DNA from: Sipunculus nudus
Lineage: Eukaryota; Annelida; Sipuncula; Golfingiida; Sipunculidae
DNA: 64,000 nucleotides
Assembly (NCBI GenBank): GCA_026874595.1
Contig: CM049319.1
Location: forward strand, 14,411,601-14,475,600
Reading direction: 5' to 3'
Within the stretch, counting starts at the first letter, position 1. The number at the start of each line of letters is the position of its first letter. Positions 22,600 through 33,964 of the stretch are shown here, piece after piece. A program made the translations under genes and the position numbers. The notes beneath the pieces were generated by a model. The model ran no database searches and was not told the DNA's origin. It was given only the letters and a program-made list of their open reading frames with translations.

Positions 22600-22915
22600 T
22601 TATTTCGATGCCAATAAACAATAAATTACATGGTTTTCCCTTCAAAGTAATTTCCCTTAAGTCTAATGAAATTTTCCGTTCTTCTACGCTATGCTTCTAT
22701 GCACTGAAGGATCTTCAGGGATGCCCCTCGGCTCCACCGTAACAGCCCTCTTGATGGCTACCACACCTTCAAAACAGGCCCCCTTGATGATCCCCTTTAG
22801 CTTGAGGGAAAGGAAAAAAATTATATGGAGCAGATTAGGCAAATAGGGAGGTTGTGCCACAAGGGCGATGTTCTTCTGGGCCGGGAACAGCTGGATGCTC
22901 AGGGCGTTTTACCCA
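22600..22915 (-). pseudogene. Mariner transposase C-terminal fragment
   Basis: Minus-strand frames with several stops show the end of a mariner transposase: a PPYLPNL-like copy of the usual PPYSPDL, FFLSLKLKGIIKGACFEGV, AIKRAVTVEPRGIPE, and a degraded YFEGE-type end. Only the last third is present. It lies between PIGA and the dehydrogenase gene. Confidence 0.65.
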
Positions 22916-23450
22916 GACATGAATACGCAAATAAACTCGTCAAGCCCTCTAATAGACAAAACCTGATGATAAGGTCGCATTGTACCAGCTTTTAAAAATA
23001 TCAGCTCATCAAGCCCTGTATTGCTTCCTTTCCTAGATGGGACACTTAATTATCTTTCATTCATATCAGAAGGGGCATCAATGAAATATATTAATAGATA
23101 GAATTATAGGTTTTGGTTCCATGTAAGAGTTCACTATGAAATATTATATCTAAATCTGGTTTAAAATTAACTCATACTTGAAACATAATACCTTATTTTC
23201 TATAAACCTTATTGTCTTACGCAGTTGCCAAACTTTTTCACCTTTACAAATTGATTTTGCATTTCCTTTCAATAATTTAGCGTGTACTGATCACCAGAAC
23301 AACTATTGAGAGCATATGCAGAATCTCTGTTGCTAAAATTTGCCACCTGTTAGCTTGGTTTACACTGACAGGTTGCGTCGACTTTTTGTATAGATTTATT
23401 GCATTTCGATGCATCCTATATGCCTCCTTATGCCCAGTGTTAATGCAGAC
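22916..23450. other. Intergenic, nothing recognised
   Basis: No exon, RNA gene or element boundary that I can support. Confidence 0.4.
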
Positions 23451-23654
23451 TAACGTACCTACTTTGTGACGGGAAAAGACTGTTGAATAAAACAAATTTT
23501 TTTATGATGGTGCAAAGGTCAAATATTTTTAGTTGACACTTACTGTCTTTTCTAACGTACCTACTTTGTGACGGGAAAAGACTGTTGAATAAAACATATT
23601 TTTTTAATGATGGTGCAAAGGTCAAATATTTTTAGTTGACACTTACTGTCTTTG
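23451..23654. repeat. Two tandem copies of a 102-bp unit
   Basis: TAACGTACCTACTTTGTGAC starts at 23451 and again at 23553; the copies are nearly identical, so the duplication is recent. Open frames here simply repeat. Confidence 0.9.
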
Positions 23655-24600
23655 TTAGTTTAATTCCACAGTCTTCATGGCGGGTAGGTATTAGGCCGAT
23701 GCTAGAAACATGTCTTGAGTATTAAGTATTAGCCGTTAGCATCCCCCTAATCATCAGAGATCATATTTTTCAAATATTTGAAAACAATTGGAACATTCCC
23801 CTGTTTTGATGAATGATTAATAATTAAATATAGAAACATTTAATCTAAAACGCAAGTTTAATCTATAATTCATTTTATAAAACAGATACTAGGCATTTTT
23901 AACACACAATCTCTTCTACAATCATCCAAATGTTTCATAAGTAAAATTTAAGAAGAAGGAAATAAGATAAATGTAAAAAAAAAAAAACGGAGATATAAAT
24001 TTTTATGTATTCTAAGATAATATTATTGTTAATTTGCAAGTGCACTTAACAGACCCGATATATAAAACATAACTTGGAAAAAAAAATTTGCTTTAAATTT
24101 TTTAAATCTTCACACCAACGACAAAAAAACCTTATTTGTATATATTTTATGGAATAGAGTATATTATTTGCAATCCAAATACGTAAATATCAAAGAAGAT
24201 TACTTAAAAGTTATCTGAAAGTTTTGAAGCTAAATTGAAACAAGGTAGTTAAAGTTATGTGTTTAAAGATTTTGAAGCTTAACTGAAACAAAGTAGTTTG
24301 ACGACACTTCTATATAACCCAGTCTAGTTAACACATTTACAGTTACATCAAAGTCCATATAGAATAATCATGTACCTCGACATATATAATTCATTATCTC
24401 AGTATATACACATTACACAGAAGTTACAAGTACAGAAATAAAACATAAGAAAAACAAAAGTGTTCCGTGGAATTTTCAGATCGATCTTATACAAGTGAAA
24501 ATACATTGAAAGTGGACAGTTTAACCCAGTCCCAAAGGCGCCCACATTGAGAGGTGCCCATTATTTAGAGGTGCGTACTTTATGATGGAGTCCACTAGGA
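23655..24600. other. Intergenic AT-rich sequence, nothing recognised
   Basis: No coding signal. TTTTGAAGCT.AA.TGAAACAA.GTAGTT occurs twice near 24220-24300. Confidence 0.4.
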
Positions 24601-25375
24601 GAGGCTCCACAAAGTGGCCGGGGCATATATAGTTTTACCCATGTCCGTCATTCCGAAATCAAGCAGTTGTACGGATTTTTTCGCAATGCCTGCAGATATT
24701 GGCCTGATTTATGGTGTGTGGGCAGATAATGACCAGTTTCAGTCAGAGTCCGCGTTTCCGAGTTGACATACTTTTGACTGTATGACGGTACCTGAACTTA
24801 AAATATTTAATAAAAAATAGAAATTTTCATAACAAGTGCACATGTACGGCCTTTTTTTCGCAATGCTTGCCGATATTGACCAAATTTTGGGTGTGTGGGC
24901 GTATAACGACCACTTACAGATCGAGTTCGCATTTTGTCCCGGTTGACCTTCTTTCATTCTGTCCTTCCGTCATTCTAAAATCAAACAGTTGTACGGACAT
25001 TTTTTCCGCAATTCCTGAAGATATTGGCCTCATTTATGGTGTGTAGGCAGATAATAACCAGTTACAGATCGAGTTCGCGTTTCGTCCTGGTTGACTTACT
25101 TTTGACCGTATGACAACTCCTGAACATAGAAAATTTCATGAAAAAATAGAAATCTTCATGATAAATGCACATGTACAGACTTTTTTTCGCAATGCCTGCA
25201 GATATTGGCCTTATTTTTGGTGTGTGGCTGGATAATGACCCAGTTCAGACGGAGTTCACATTTTGTCCTGGTTGACTTACTTTTGACCATAGAAAATTTT
25301 ACAAACTTTAACAAATAAATGCTCCAGGCGGGGGCATTCGTATCGTTCCGACACATCTAATTTTTTCTGTAATTA
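24601..25375. repeat. Tandem-repeat element with four ~180-bp units
   Basis: Four diverged units carry TTTTTTCGCAATGCCTGC, AGATATTGGCC, TGGTGTGTGGGC and TTCGTCCTGGTTGAC-type runs (about 24670, 24850, 25000, 25185). It is bracketed by GGGGCATATATAG and GCGGGGGCATTCG. It has the same layout as the other tandem-bearing families but a different sequence. Confidence 0.6.
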
Positions 25376-25572
25376 AATTCTCAATGTTCTGTATATATAT
25401 TACTGTACCACCAAAATCTGTAAACAGCTCAATATTTTCATATTAAAACAAAAGGTAAATTTATAGGTCTATCTAATTGGTCAGAAAACTTTCATTCCTG
25501 TCCCAGAACTCCTAATGAAACTTTTTTGTTACAAGGCAGTCTGTTAGTAGTATATAGTAATGTGTACCAAAT

Positions 25573-25578
25573 GTTTAT
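25573..25578 (-). terminator. Dehydrogenase poly(A) signal
   Basis: AATAAA on the minus strand about 200 nt after the stop at 25774. Confidence 0.5.
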
Positions 25579-25724
25579 TTTCTAAGGAGAGCAAAAAGTG
25601 GTAAAACTTGCCGACATTTCTTTCATGATAACAGCATACGCAGTACATTACTCTCAGTAATAAATTAATTCTTAAAATCAGTACCGTAATGCAAATAATA
25701 TATTAAGCAAGACGCATTTTCTTT

Positions 25725-25744
25725 TTGTGTGTGTGTGTGTGTGT
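25725..25744. repeat. (GT)n microsatellite
   Basis: Ten GT units in the inferred 3' UTR of the dehydrogenase gene. Confidence 0.9.
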
Positions 25745-25773
25745 TTGGTCACTGATAATCTGACCTTCGTATG

Positions 25774-25881
25774 TCAGATATGACGTACAACACAGCGACC
25801 TCTACCTGACCCCGCGCGCAAAGCATCAAGAACCTCTGGTACGTCTTCTAAATTCACGTGACTCATCGGCGGGCCGCTTAC
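25774..25881 (-). CDS. Dehydrogenase exon 10 (terminal)
   Basis: Residues 339-373, VSGPPMSHVNLEDVPEVLDA to GRGRCVVRHI, then TGA. The L-x-AG-x-x-x-GR-x-V ending is typical of the family. Acceptor TTTTGAAG. Confidence 0.92.
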   Translation of the reverse strand, partial: VSGPPMSHVNLEDVPEVLDALRAGSGRGRCVVRHI

Positions 25882-28650
25882 CTTCAAAATCAAATGATCA
25901 GTTAGAATACAATGTGAAAAGGTACGGTGATTGATTCAGACACACTGCGCAGAGTCATATTCTTAAAAGCACGACTCTGCTGTTAAGGGCTTGTGGGTAA
26001 ATTTAAGAAAATCTTTCCCCACAATGCACTGGAGCCTCTAAATGACCTAGGTATATAAATATGGCGAAGAGGGTAATGTAGTCCGTTAAAATAAGTTGGA
26101 TTTTTTCAAGGCAAATAACATGAACATGAATATATATATATTTTTGTGCATGAAGGACTCAATGGAATAAGTTATTTGCTTACAATATAAATTATTCAAC
26201 TCAGTTTAATAAATTTAATATTTTGTTACATAAAATTTACCCGGAATTTTTCAAATGACCAGGGTAAGATAAACTTTACAGTTTAAAGCGCTTTCGTCAC
26301 GGTAAGCAACATAACATAATTCTTACCTTTCCCTGAGCCACCAGCTCGATCACGTGAGCCATGTCCTCTTTTCTGCCAACCAGCGACCCGGTAATAGTTA
26401 ACATCTGAACCGGAAACTGACTGGACAAGACGGAGTAGGTCCCGGTATAAAGCCCGACACTCACGATGATAGCGCCCTATATTTCAAATAAAATACATAA
26501 ATTACGTTCATGAACCCAAGATTTTATGCTTTATAACTTGAGAGAACATGACTTGTTTTAATACTTGTATCTAATTTCCCCCCCCCCCTTTTTTTTGGTT
26601 GATTAAGTTGATTATTTGAATAAGTAAATACGCTGGTTTTACCTGCGCCACGGAGCCAACTGTCGTTTGTACAGTGATTTCACTTCCTACGAAATCTACC
26701 ACAGCGTGGAAGCCCTCAGGCTCGGCGGCCCTCGTTGCGGCTATGTTCTCCTCCATGGTGGCTGTAAAGGAATTTCTAAACTAATTTGATCCAGAATGGC
26801 ATTTCTGTCCGATTATGCATCATAGATTTTCCTTTAATATTTCAATATCTGGCTCTGTCTGTCTTCTTGTTGCTCTGACTAAGTTGTCTGTCTCTGCCTC
26901 GCCCTTCTTCTTCTATAATTAATCGATACAAATTCACAAAGCTAAACCATCCAACCCCCCCCCCCCCCCCTTCCCGTCTCCGTGTGAAAAGGCTCCTAGA
27001 ATATATTTGCCACGAATCGTACAAGATAACATAGGTTTTTGAATAATTCTAGATATCGAACGTCCTCACCTTTTTTGTCCCATAGAATTGTCTGATCAGC
27101 TCCTGCCTCGAGGGCAGACTGAAACTTGGACTCCTGTGATTAAAATCAAATATAAAAAATACATAGATATATAGACTACTACTCATATTTTTATAAAAAA
27201 AAAAAAAACTCCTTTCTTAAACATTTTTTAAATTCCGTTAGAACAAAGCGTTATATAAATTTAAGCTATACACTTCTCTCGTGAAAAAAAAAACGAATTT
27301 AAATAAAAAAAAATAAACTAATAACACTAAAGGAAGCACGTGCAACCAGAACGTTACATCCTGTGGTAGAATTTATATATTCAAACAAATGTATCAATAA
27401 ATACCAACTGCCTCTCTCTCTGGATAAACTCACTGATATTTCAGCCACATAGACTTTTGTATTAGACGGCATGGTTGCCTTGGCGATCTGGATTCCCCAC
27501 AGACCAAGTCCCCCTGCCCCAACGATCAGCAGCGCCACCTCGTCTATAAAAAATTAACTAATTCTTAAGACTCGAAATTTCGAGCAATCAAGAATGAATG
27601 TCGATCCATTTAAGGAAATATGGAAATATCCATATCATACAATGAAACCTTGGGTAAAAGATTACGCCTAAAAATGTAAATTCAAGGGAAAGAACTAGCA
27701 TGTCCACAATGCTTTTAGCAATATACTGCTTCCAGCTCTTGATGGTATATTAAAATTGGATTAATATATCTGGTACAAGGAAAAGAAGGAAGCTGGGTAA
27801 AATCCTTAAGCAGTGGTTATCCACAGCAGTCATTATAAAATGCTATATCTCCTTCGCTTTAACTGCTGCTTTATTTAGTATGGTTTTCCGGGTTTCACTG
27901 CCAGGTCTAGTACAGTGCATAAATTGTAATCTAACAAATAAGAGAGGAGTTACGCGGGTTTAAAACTAGAAGATGAATGCACAAATGGTTCTTGATCGCA
28001 TTCTTGGACCCGTCGGTCTCGGTCTCGATACGGTCTCAAATCCTATATATGGTCTCGGTCATGGTCTTAGATTTGCAAGTACCGACTAAATTACTGGAAA
28101 GGGTTTATGTTTTTATATATAATATATAGTATATTATATAATAACAACAATAGTGACACCGTGCATGTCACGCCAAGCATTTTCTGCCTTGAAAAATTCT
28201 TACTGGTTTTAAGCAGTAGGAAATACCATTTTATGAATTCCATATGCTTAACTAATAACTCATTACCCATGGAGTTGGCAATCTGTTCCACTGCAAGTTT
28301 TGCCCGCATGATGGCGCTGTAGGCAGTGATACCGCTGCAGGGGATTACAGCCGCCAGATCCATGGGGATGACGTCAGGCACGTGACCCAAAACGCTCAAA
28401 TCTTGTACAGCCAGGTATTCCTGAAAGCTAAGCGTAACAGAATATACATTAATGTATTAATTGAAACCTCGCTTGCACTATACGCTTATACATCAAATAC
28501 AGCCGCGACTACATTTATCTGCAAAATTCCGTTAAATAATATTATGTTTTGAAAATGTATTTTGTTTTTTCATGATAATGTGAAAGTCGACTCAGATAAG
28601 CATAAACACTCGCACACATAAACAGATATACACACAAATATATATATATA

Positions 28651-28681
<31 letters not shown>

Positions 28682-28709
28682 ACATATATATATATTAAAT
28701 ACTAAATAC

Positions 28710-28768
<59 letters not shown>

Positions 28769-31700
28769 GGAACAGAAAGAGACAGAGGGAGAGAGAGAAG
28801 AGAGGGGATGTCCATACGAAATGCAACATATATTGATCCAGTGATGATCACACATATAGTTTCGATGTTAAGCGTTTTTTTATATGAACAAGGGAGTGAG
28901 TGCTAATGTCATGAACATTTATTAAGATATACTTTTGTCTGTGTTCCTTGTTCGACTAGTGAACAATGATGTCCTTCATGCATTATACATACCCGCCCTC
29001 CCAGCCCTCGCCGTAACTGCACAAAAACAAAGACAGGCAGAGAATGTTGTCTCCTCGTTTGCAGTAGACACACTCCCGACAGCCGACCCACGGATATACC
29101 ATCACGTGATCACCGACATTGTACCCGCATCTGTCTACAAATGAACCATCGTGTATAGCTAAAATGTATATCGGAATTTCCTAAACCTAGGGTTTTCAAT
29201 ATGAAGAAAAATTGAAGAGTCCAGGCGCTCAGGCCAAAATTTGGGCGTGTCAATTTTGGAACTTAAATCTGTTTCCAATTTTTAAGTTTTTTTTTTAATT
29301 GTTTATTTTTATTTTACGTCATTGTCGTAGCATTAAATAATTAAATCTGTTGTCATTATATGATTTAACATGGTCAATGTAAGAGTCAGTTGTCAGCACA
29401 GTTTACAAAGTTGATTAGTTTTTTAAGCAGTTGGCAATGTTTAGTGAGTGACTGCTAAAGGAGGCAACTTTTATCCAGTAGGTCCTACAGCCAGATATTT
29501 CGCGCCAAGTCGAATGCCTGAATCCAAAGACCCGAGCGTCCTAGTGAGAATTCCAGCACCCCAGACGCTTACCCCGGCGTTCCATAAAGCCCTGTATAAT
29601 AACCGGTGAATAGAAACCTTTTTTGCACATGCGAAGAAAAAGCCAGACCAGGCTCGGATCAATGAGAAGCTGCCATGGTCTGTGTACGTCCGAAGCTTTG
29701 GAAGCCCGTGAAAGCAAGGTCATGCTATTGTGCAATAGATAACTAACAAATACCGTGTTCAACTGATGCATTTGATAACTAGAAAGTAGTCGGAGACCGC
29801 ATATATATTTCTGCTAGGTGTGAGCTATACAGCTCTTTGTAACAGAACAAAAGTACCTATTACAAGTCAATATTGCTCGACTCTTTGCACGAGTCGATAA
29901 GTTGTTTTTCTAAGCGTCCACCGGGGGCGCAACTATCGTGACAAGTCTGCAGATTCTTGATTTTTATGTGACAATGACGTTGAATTCATAATGGGTAAAT
30001 AAATTATAATCGGTAGTATGTATAAAGATTAACATATACATGTTTGAAATATCAGTTACATCATCACTGTTAGATAACTACAAGTAGGCTATACCAAAGA
30101 CGCTCAGGAATATTTTAATATAATTTTTTTTTTATTTTACATGGATTTTACAATTAGTTATTATTACTAATTTTAGGCACTGTCCATGGCTCGGATGGTG
30201 GCGTTCGGTAGTCTTTCGAGGTGGAGGAAACCGGAGAACCTGGAGAAAACCACCGACCTCAGACGGGCAACTAAGACCCACTATCATAGCCACGCCGGGG
30301 ATCGAACCCGGATCGGTTATTTTTATATCATATGAGTTTTTCTTGCCGCCTACCTTTATCAACGTTGGCTCCAAGCTCGAAAACCTCGCCAGATATCTCA
30401 TGACCTGAAACTCAAATTCATGTTCTTTTTCAACCTTTTACAACAATGTTCAAACATTTCAAAATAGTGTCGTTAGTCCGTCGCAGTCCATTTATAAATA
30501 CATAAATGAGAAACCATTCTTATCAATCAAGTAATCTATTTAAAAACCACTCGGTTTTAATACTTTCACTATGTGACATTTTATATATAACCATAACCCA
30601 TAACTTTATTAAAATTTAATGGTATCACTATTTTTTAAAAAAATGTGTCATACACATTTTTTTCCATAGGACATGTTCGGAATACCCGCGGTATCCGCTA
30701 TAACCAAGATTTTGCATACTACAAGACCTATATGGTTTAATTATATATTAGACTACGACCAGCAAGATGGCTTACCCTACCAGTCCCATATAAATGGTTA
30801 CTGAGTCATGTATTCACGGAAACTTACAGTGCGGTCCTCGTTGAAGGATGTACAGGCACTCTGATGCCTGGCACGCTGGAAGTAGAATCCCTTATATCAC
30901 AAGGCAGAAATGACGCTTCATTTGGTGTCGCAAATTATTTTTTCACAAGTTTCTGAGATTTGAAGGTAAGTAAGTACTTGATTACCTGGGATAACAGGAA
31001 GCTTCAGCGGTGACCGTAAACTTTCCAAAAGTTCCTCTGGAGCATTATCACCAAACACCATGTGTACGTCAGAGTGGCATATCCCCGCATAATGGATCTG
31101 ACAAAATATGTCATTTCTTCATTGAATTGAACTAAAGATGCAGGGGCGGATTCAGGGTTTAAATGGGAGGGGTGTTCAACCCAGGAGGACATAAAAAAAA
31201 TACTGAAAAAAAGGTCCCCATGTCCGGAAAGGGGGGGGGGGGGGGTTCAGGCCATTAAATTTGGTCTAAAACCCTTAAAAAGGTTGCGGGGACAGAGAAA
31301 GGGGGTCCGGACCCCCTGGACCCCCTTGATCCGCTTCTGAGATTGTATTGTTTCAGATTATATTAAGCTTTTCTCTACCTGCAACAGCTGATTTATAAGA
31401 CCGTGCCCTTTACGATGTCGTCCTGTGTACAAAATCGAGTATTCAGTGTATGTTGGCCCGAAACTGTGGGATGACCTACCTGATACTTATAGGGAAGCTG
31501 ACAGTCTCTCAGAATTTAAAAGTATTATTTGTATTATTTAAAGACATATTTTTTCATTGAATATTTTTATACCTAGTCACTTTTATATGCTGTTTAACTT
31601 AATGATAGCGAAAGGGTTGAATTTTTTTTAATGGAATGTTGATATCTTTAATAGGTATTTGTAATACTGGTTTTGTGTCTTATTTAATATCGTAACCATC

Positions 31701-32492
31701 TGAATGAGATATTTTAGCTTATAGATTTTAATTTCATATTCTCATCATAGTACGTATAATTATTGCTGATTGTATTTTAATTATGTAACAGCGCTTTAGA
31801 GTATGTATCATCATGGATTATACACTTTACAAAATAAATTATCACCATGATATTTTATGTTATATTATATTATATTATACAATATTATGTAAATTGTAAA
31901 TGTGTTTTATGTATTTTATATGACATTGATAGAAGCTCACAGTTTCCCAGTTTGTACATTTGTGAGCATCAAAATTGCTGCCTGGCCTGAGATTTAAAAA
32001 CAGTTGCACACCGAAATTTATGTATCAACAATCTTATCAATAAAATGATCTATATAAAAAAAAATTGCAAGTTGTTTAAATTGTGAAATGAATTTTAAAT
32101 GAATAAAATATTATTGAATGAAGCCTGATTACTCTCTTATCAAATAACCGGATTGAATTTGAACTTGAATTAAAAAATACCGAAATTATATTTAATTTGA
32201 ATTGACAAATCTGAAGAGAGCCCAGGTCTGTTCCTGCTAGAAAGATGTGCTACTTATATTGAAGACCGTAATTGCAGTCCTGGAAAAAACATGTTTTTTT
32301 CGGTTTACGAATGTTGGTGGAAATGGAGGTGAGAGTAAGAAAACAGAATTTTTTTTTTAACATTGAAATATCAATTATTTTAATGTGTTTAAAGTCATAA
32401 AACAAGCATACGTCATTCACAATTAACCCGGATTAAATCTCAAGCCCGTTATAGTAAAAATTATATAAGGAACAGACATATACTTCTCCAAG

Positions 32493-32535
<43 letters not shown>

Positions 32536-33414
32536 ATGAATTTGTTTGCCTAACAAAGCAAGTGATTTTCCTTTCAATTTCTCCTATAAGTAAATGTGGC
32601 ATAGGACGGTTGCTAAACAAAAAATAACTGGTCTTAAAAAAAGTAAAAGGAACACAATGGCTGAATATATTTCACCAATTCAATAAGAATTATGGGTTTT
32701 GTCTGCCCCTTTTTCGCCCCTTTTTTTCAAAGAGAGCGTTCGATACATAGTTGGCGTTTAGTATGCATGGGTCTTAATTGCTGAAAATATTAGCGGATTT
32801 TCCCCAATACCGAAATTACCGGAATTTTTTATGTAAATCATGAAAATAGCAGAGGTGCGTTTAACTTTCTTTGCAATAAATATGCAGTAAGTCTAAACTT
32901 AGAGCCTTCTTTGTAAAGAAATTGATAACAAGAGAGTATAGTCAGAGACTCCAAGTAGACCTCCAACAGGGTCCTCATAAAAGTTTCTTGTGGACAACAT
33001 ATAGCATATAATATATGAAGCACGCCATGATATTTGATAGATTGGACCTTGGGTGTTACCCTTAACAAATTTTCATTGAAATCCTTTCATAAATTTAGGG
33101 GAAAGTTGCTAGAAGAAATGCAAATTAACCATCAAAGTATACACATAATCAACCAACCAAAACAAGTGTTGTCTTGGCAAAAGCTTAATAATCACTATCT
33201 TAATCTGTCTTAATCTGTCTTATTAGAAGGCGTATGCGAATATCCATTGAAGGCTTGTCTTTGGGAACATGTTCATTGTATATTTAAATTGCCGAAAAAG
33301 ACGAATTACCTTGATAATGGCGCCCTCTGGCGGCGCCTTTGGAAGGTAGACCGCATTGACTACCAATGGTTTGTCAAATTCTTGAATTTCAAGACGTTTG
33401 TTTTTAGTTGCCAT
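25774..33414 (-). CDS. Zinc-dependent medium-chain alcohol dehydrogenase, ten exons, complete
   Basis: Ten minus-strand exons join without a break into 373 residues, the usual length for this family. Such enzymes oxidise an alcohol with NAD(P); the substrate cannot be read here. Catalytic-zinc ligands are Cys42 (GICHSDVH), His74-Glu75 (GHE) and Cys167 (IPCSGITAY). Structural zinc is bound by Cys108, 111, 114 and 122 in GCRECVYCKRGDNILC. The Rossmann motif GAGGLG is at 199-204, and an acid (Glu225) near the end of the next strand suggests NAD rather than NADP. No signal peptide or membrane segment is seen, so it is likely cytosolic. The start at 33414 has a strong Kozak context (A at -3, G at +4); an in-frame ATG eight codons upstream is less likely. 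Both zinc sites rule out quinone-reductase relatives. It converges on PIGA and diverges from PIFO. Confidence 0.93.
26327..26476 (-). CDS. Dehydrogenase exon 9
   Basis: Residues 289-338 in 50 full codons, from GAIIVSVGLYTG to MAHVIELVAQGK. It forms part of the nucleotide-binding domain (ITGSLVGRKEDM motif). Acceptor AATATAG, donor GTAAGA. Confidence 0.94.
26577..26596. repeat. C-run/T-run in intron
   Basis: About ten C followed by eight T between dehydrogenase exons 8 and 9. Confidence 0.85.
26643..26761 (-). CDS. Dehydrogenase exon 8
   Basis: Completes residue 249 and encodes 250-288, including the AVVDFVGSEITVQT motif (V-x-D-x-VG-x-x-x-T of the Rossmann domain). Acceptor TTTACAG, donor GTAAAA. 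Confidence 0.94.
26956..26971. repeat. C homopolymer
   Basis: Run of about fifteen C in the intron between exons 7 and 8. Confidence 0.9.
27070..27133 (-). CDS. Dehydrogenase exon 7
   Basis: Residues 228-248, ESKFQSALEAGADQTILWDK then K plus a split codon; the A-x-x-AGAD motif is usual here. Acceptor AATCACAG, donor GTGAGG. Confidence 0.93.
27434..27543 (-). CDS. Dehydrogenase exon 6 with the NAD motif
   Basis: Completes residue 191 and encodes 192-227, containing LLIVGAGGLGLWGIQIAKA and VYVAEIS. Acceptor TTATAG, donor GTGAGT. Confidence 0.95.
27544..28266. other. Dehydrogenase intron 5
   Basis: Contains a CGGTCTC-rich patch at 28008-28060. Nothing else is recognised. Confidence 0.5.
28267..28427 (-). 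CDS. Dehydrogenase exon 5
   Basis: Residues 138-190, FQEYLAVQDLSVLG to IPCSGITAYSAIMRAKLAVE, with the third catalytic-zinc cysteine. The in-frame acceptor is GCTTAG at 28428; a stronger-looking TTTCAG 7 nt inside would shift the frame. Confidence 0.92.
28620..28800. repeat. Compound (TA/TG)n and (AG)n microsatellite
   Basis: TATATG and TG repeats to about 28683, then an AG/AGGG run from 28710 to about 28798, in the intron between exons 4 and 5. Open frames across it are artefacts. Confidence 0.95.
28993..29134 (-). CDS. Dehydrogenase exon 4 with the structural zinc site
   Basis: Completes residue 90 and encodes 91-136 plus two bases. Contains YNVGDHVMVYPWVGCRECVY and the fourth zinc cysteine. 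The acceptor giving an open frame is TTTGTAG at 29135; using the ACAG 4 nt downstream would hit a stop within ten codons. Confidence 0.92.
29135..30175. other. Dehydrogenase intron 3, nothing recognised
   Basis: No element boundary or conserved frame that I can support before the SINE-like repeat at 30176. Confidence 0.45.
30176..30313 (-). repeat. SINE-like repeat with a tRNA B box
   Basis: On the minus strand GGGTTCGATCCCCGG matches the Pol III B box (T-arm) of tRNA. It is followed by GGTGGTTTTCTCCAGGTTCTCCGGTTTCC, a run I associate with invertebrate SINEs. The A box is missing where the repeat meets the exon 3 donor region, so it is 5' truncated. Confidence 0.5.
30354..30404 (-). CDS. Dehydrogenase exon 3 (51 nt)
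   Basis: Residues 73-89, GHEISGEVFELGANVDK, carrying the His-Glu ligands of the catalytic zinc. Acceptor GTTTCAG, donor GTAGGC. Confidence 0.94.
30405..30985. other. Dehydrogenase intron 2, nothing recognised
   Basis: No coding signal or element boundary seen. Confidence 0.45.
30986..31097 (-). CDS. Dehydrogenase exon 2
   Basis: Residues 36-72, IHYAGICHSDVHMVFGDNAP to SPLKLPVIP plus a split glycine. Contains the first catalytic-zinc cysteine, Cys42. Acceptor TTGTCAG, donor GTAATC. Confidence 0.95.
31141..31342. mobile_element. Small element with GGGGCGGAT inverted ends, copy 2
   Basis: The left end GCAGGGGCGGATTCAGG mirrors TTGATCCGCTTCTGA on the right. Interior is G-rich (run of about 17 G at 31229) with GGACCCCCTGGACCCCC. 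Related to 10272-10532. Confidence 0.45.
31395..31850 (+). mobile_element. LINE 3'-end fragment, second copy
   Basis: TATGTTGGCCCGAAACTGTGGGATGACCTACC and the 3' UTR run ATGTAACAGCGCTTTAGAGTATGTATCATCATGG match the 11905-12521 LINE. The coding part is short and broken. A TATTATAT-rich tail follows. Confidence 0.65.
31851..33309. other. Rest of dehydrogenase intron 1
   Basis: AT-rich, with a (TA)n(TG)n microsatellite at 32498-32535. No exon seen. Confidence 0.5.
33310..33414 (-). CDS. Dehydrogenase exon 1
   Basis: Residues 1-35, MATKNKRLEIQEFDKPLVVN to PKAPPEGAIIK, ending in phase 0 at donor GTAATT. The codons fit the first strand of the family's catalytic domain. Confidence 0.9.
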
Positions 33415-33429
33415 TGTCGTGCTGCAGAC

Positions 33430-33487
33430 ACAAAACAAACAAACAAATTAACAAACAAACAATATATATATATAAATAAATAAATAA

Positions 33488-33527
<40 letters not shown>
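33430..33527. repeat. (AAAC)n, (AAAT)n and (TA)n microsatellites
   Basis: Runs of ACAAACAA, TAAATAAA and then about 21 TA units just upstream of dehydrogenase exon 1. Confidence 0.95.
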
Positions 33528-33964
33528 TGAATATTTAACTTATAGTATAGCCCAGGTCATAATTCTTTTTTTTTCGGCGTTAACATAAATCAAAGAACAA
33601 ATCTTGCTGTCAGGAATCTCTTGGCTGGTAACTAAAACAATTCAAAATATATGGAAATCATGAGAATATAAGAATATAAAAAATGGTCTATATAGGTAAG
33701 TAAACATCTTATTTTTAAATTGTTTTGTAACATTAAACAATCGCATAAGTGCCGAATACGGTCACTGTCTTAGGCAACCCTCAAGGTAAGTGGTAGTTGA
33801 ATGCAACGACAAGGGCCTGCATAAAAGACAAATTTGACCTTAAACAGTCATTGGTAATGGTTAAATGTGGCTAGCAGAAGATTAAAGCTAGTGAGGTATC
33901 CGTTCATGAATAATACATATCTTACTGATTAAAATTAGAAACTGATAAAGGTAATTTAACCGGC

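Noticed and set aside
23277-23625. Minus-strand frames with a repeated YVLFNSLFPSQSRYV
   Set aside because: Produced by the 102-bp tandem duplication.
24601-25375. CRISPR-like regular repeats
   Set aside because: Units are long, diverged and contiguous in eukaryotic DNA, without short repeats separated by unique spacers.
28592-28855. Low-complexity frames (LSLSLSPSLS, EREREREGER)
   Set aside because: Translation of the AG and TG microsatellites in a dehydrogenase intron.
30290-30315. Possible tRNA gene at the GGTTCGATCCC run
   Set aside because: Only a B box is present; there is no A box or cloverleaf, so it is a SINE-like repeat.
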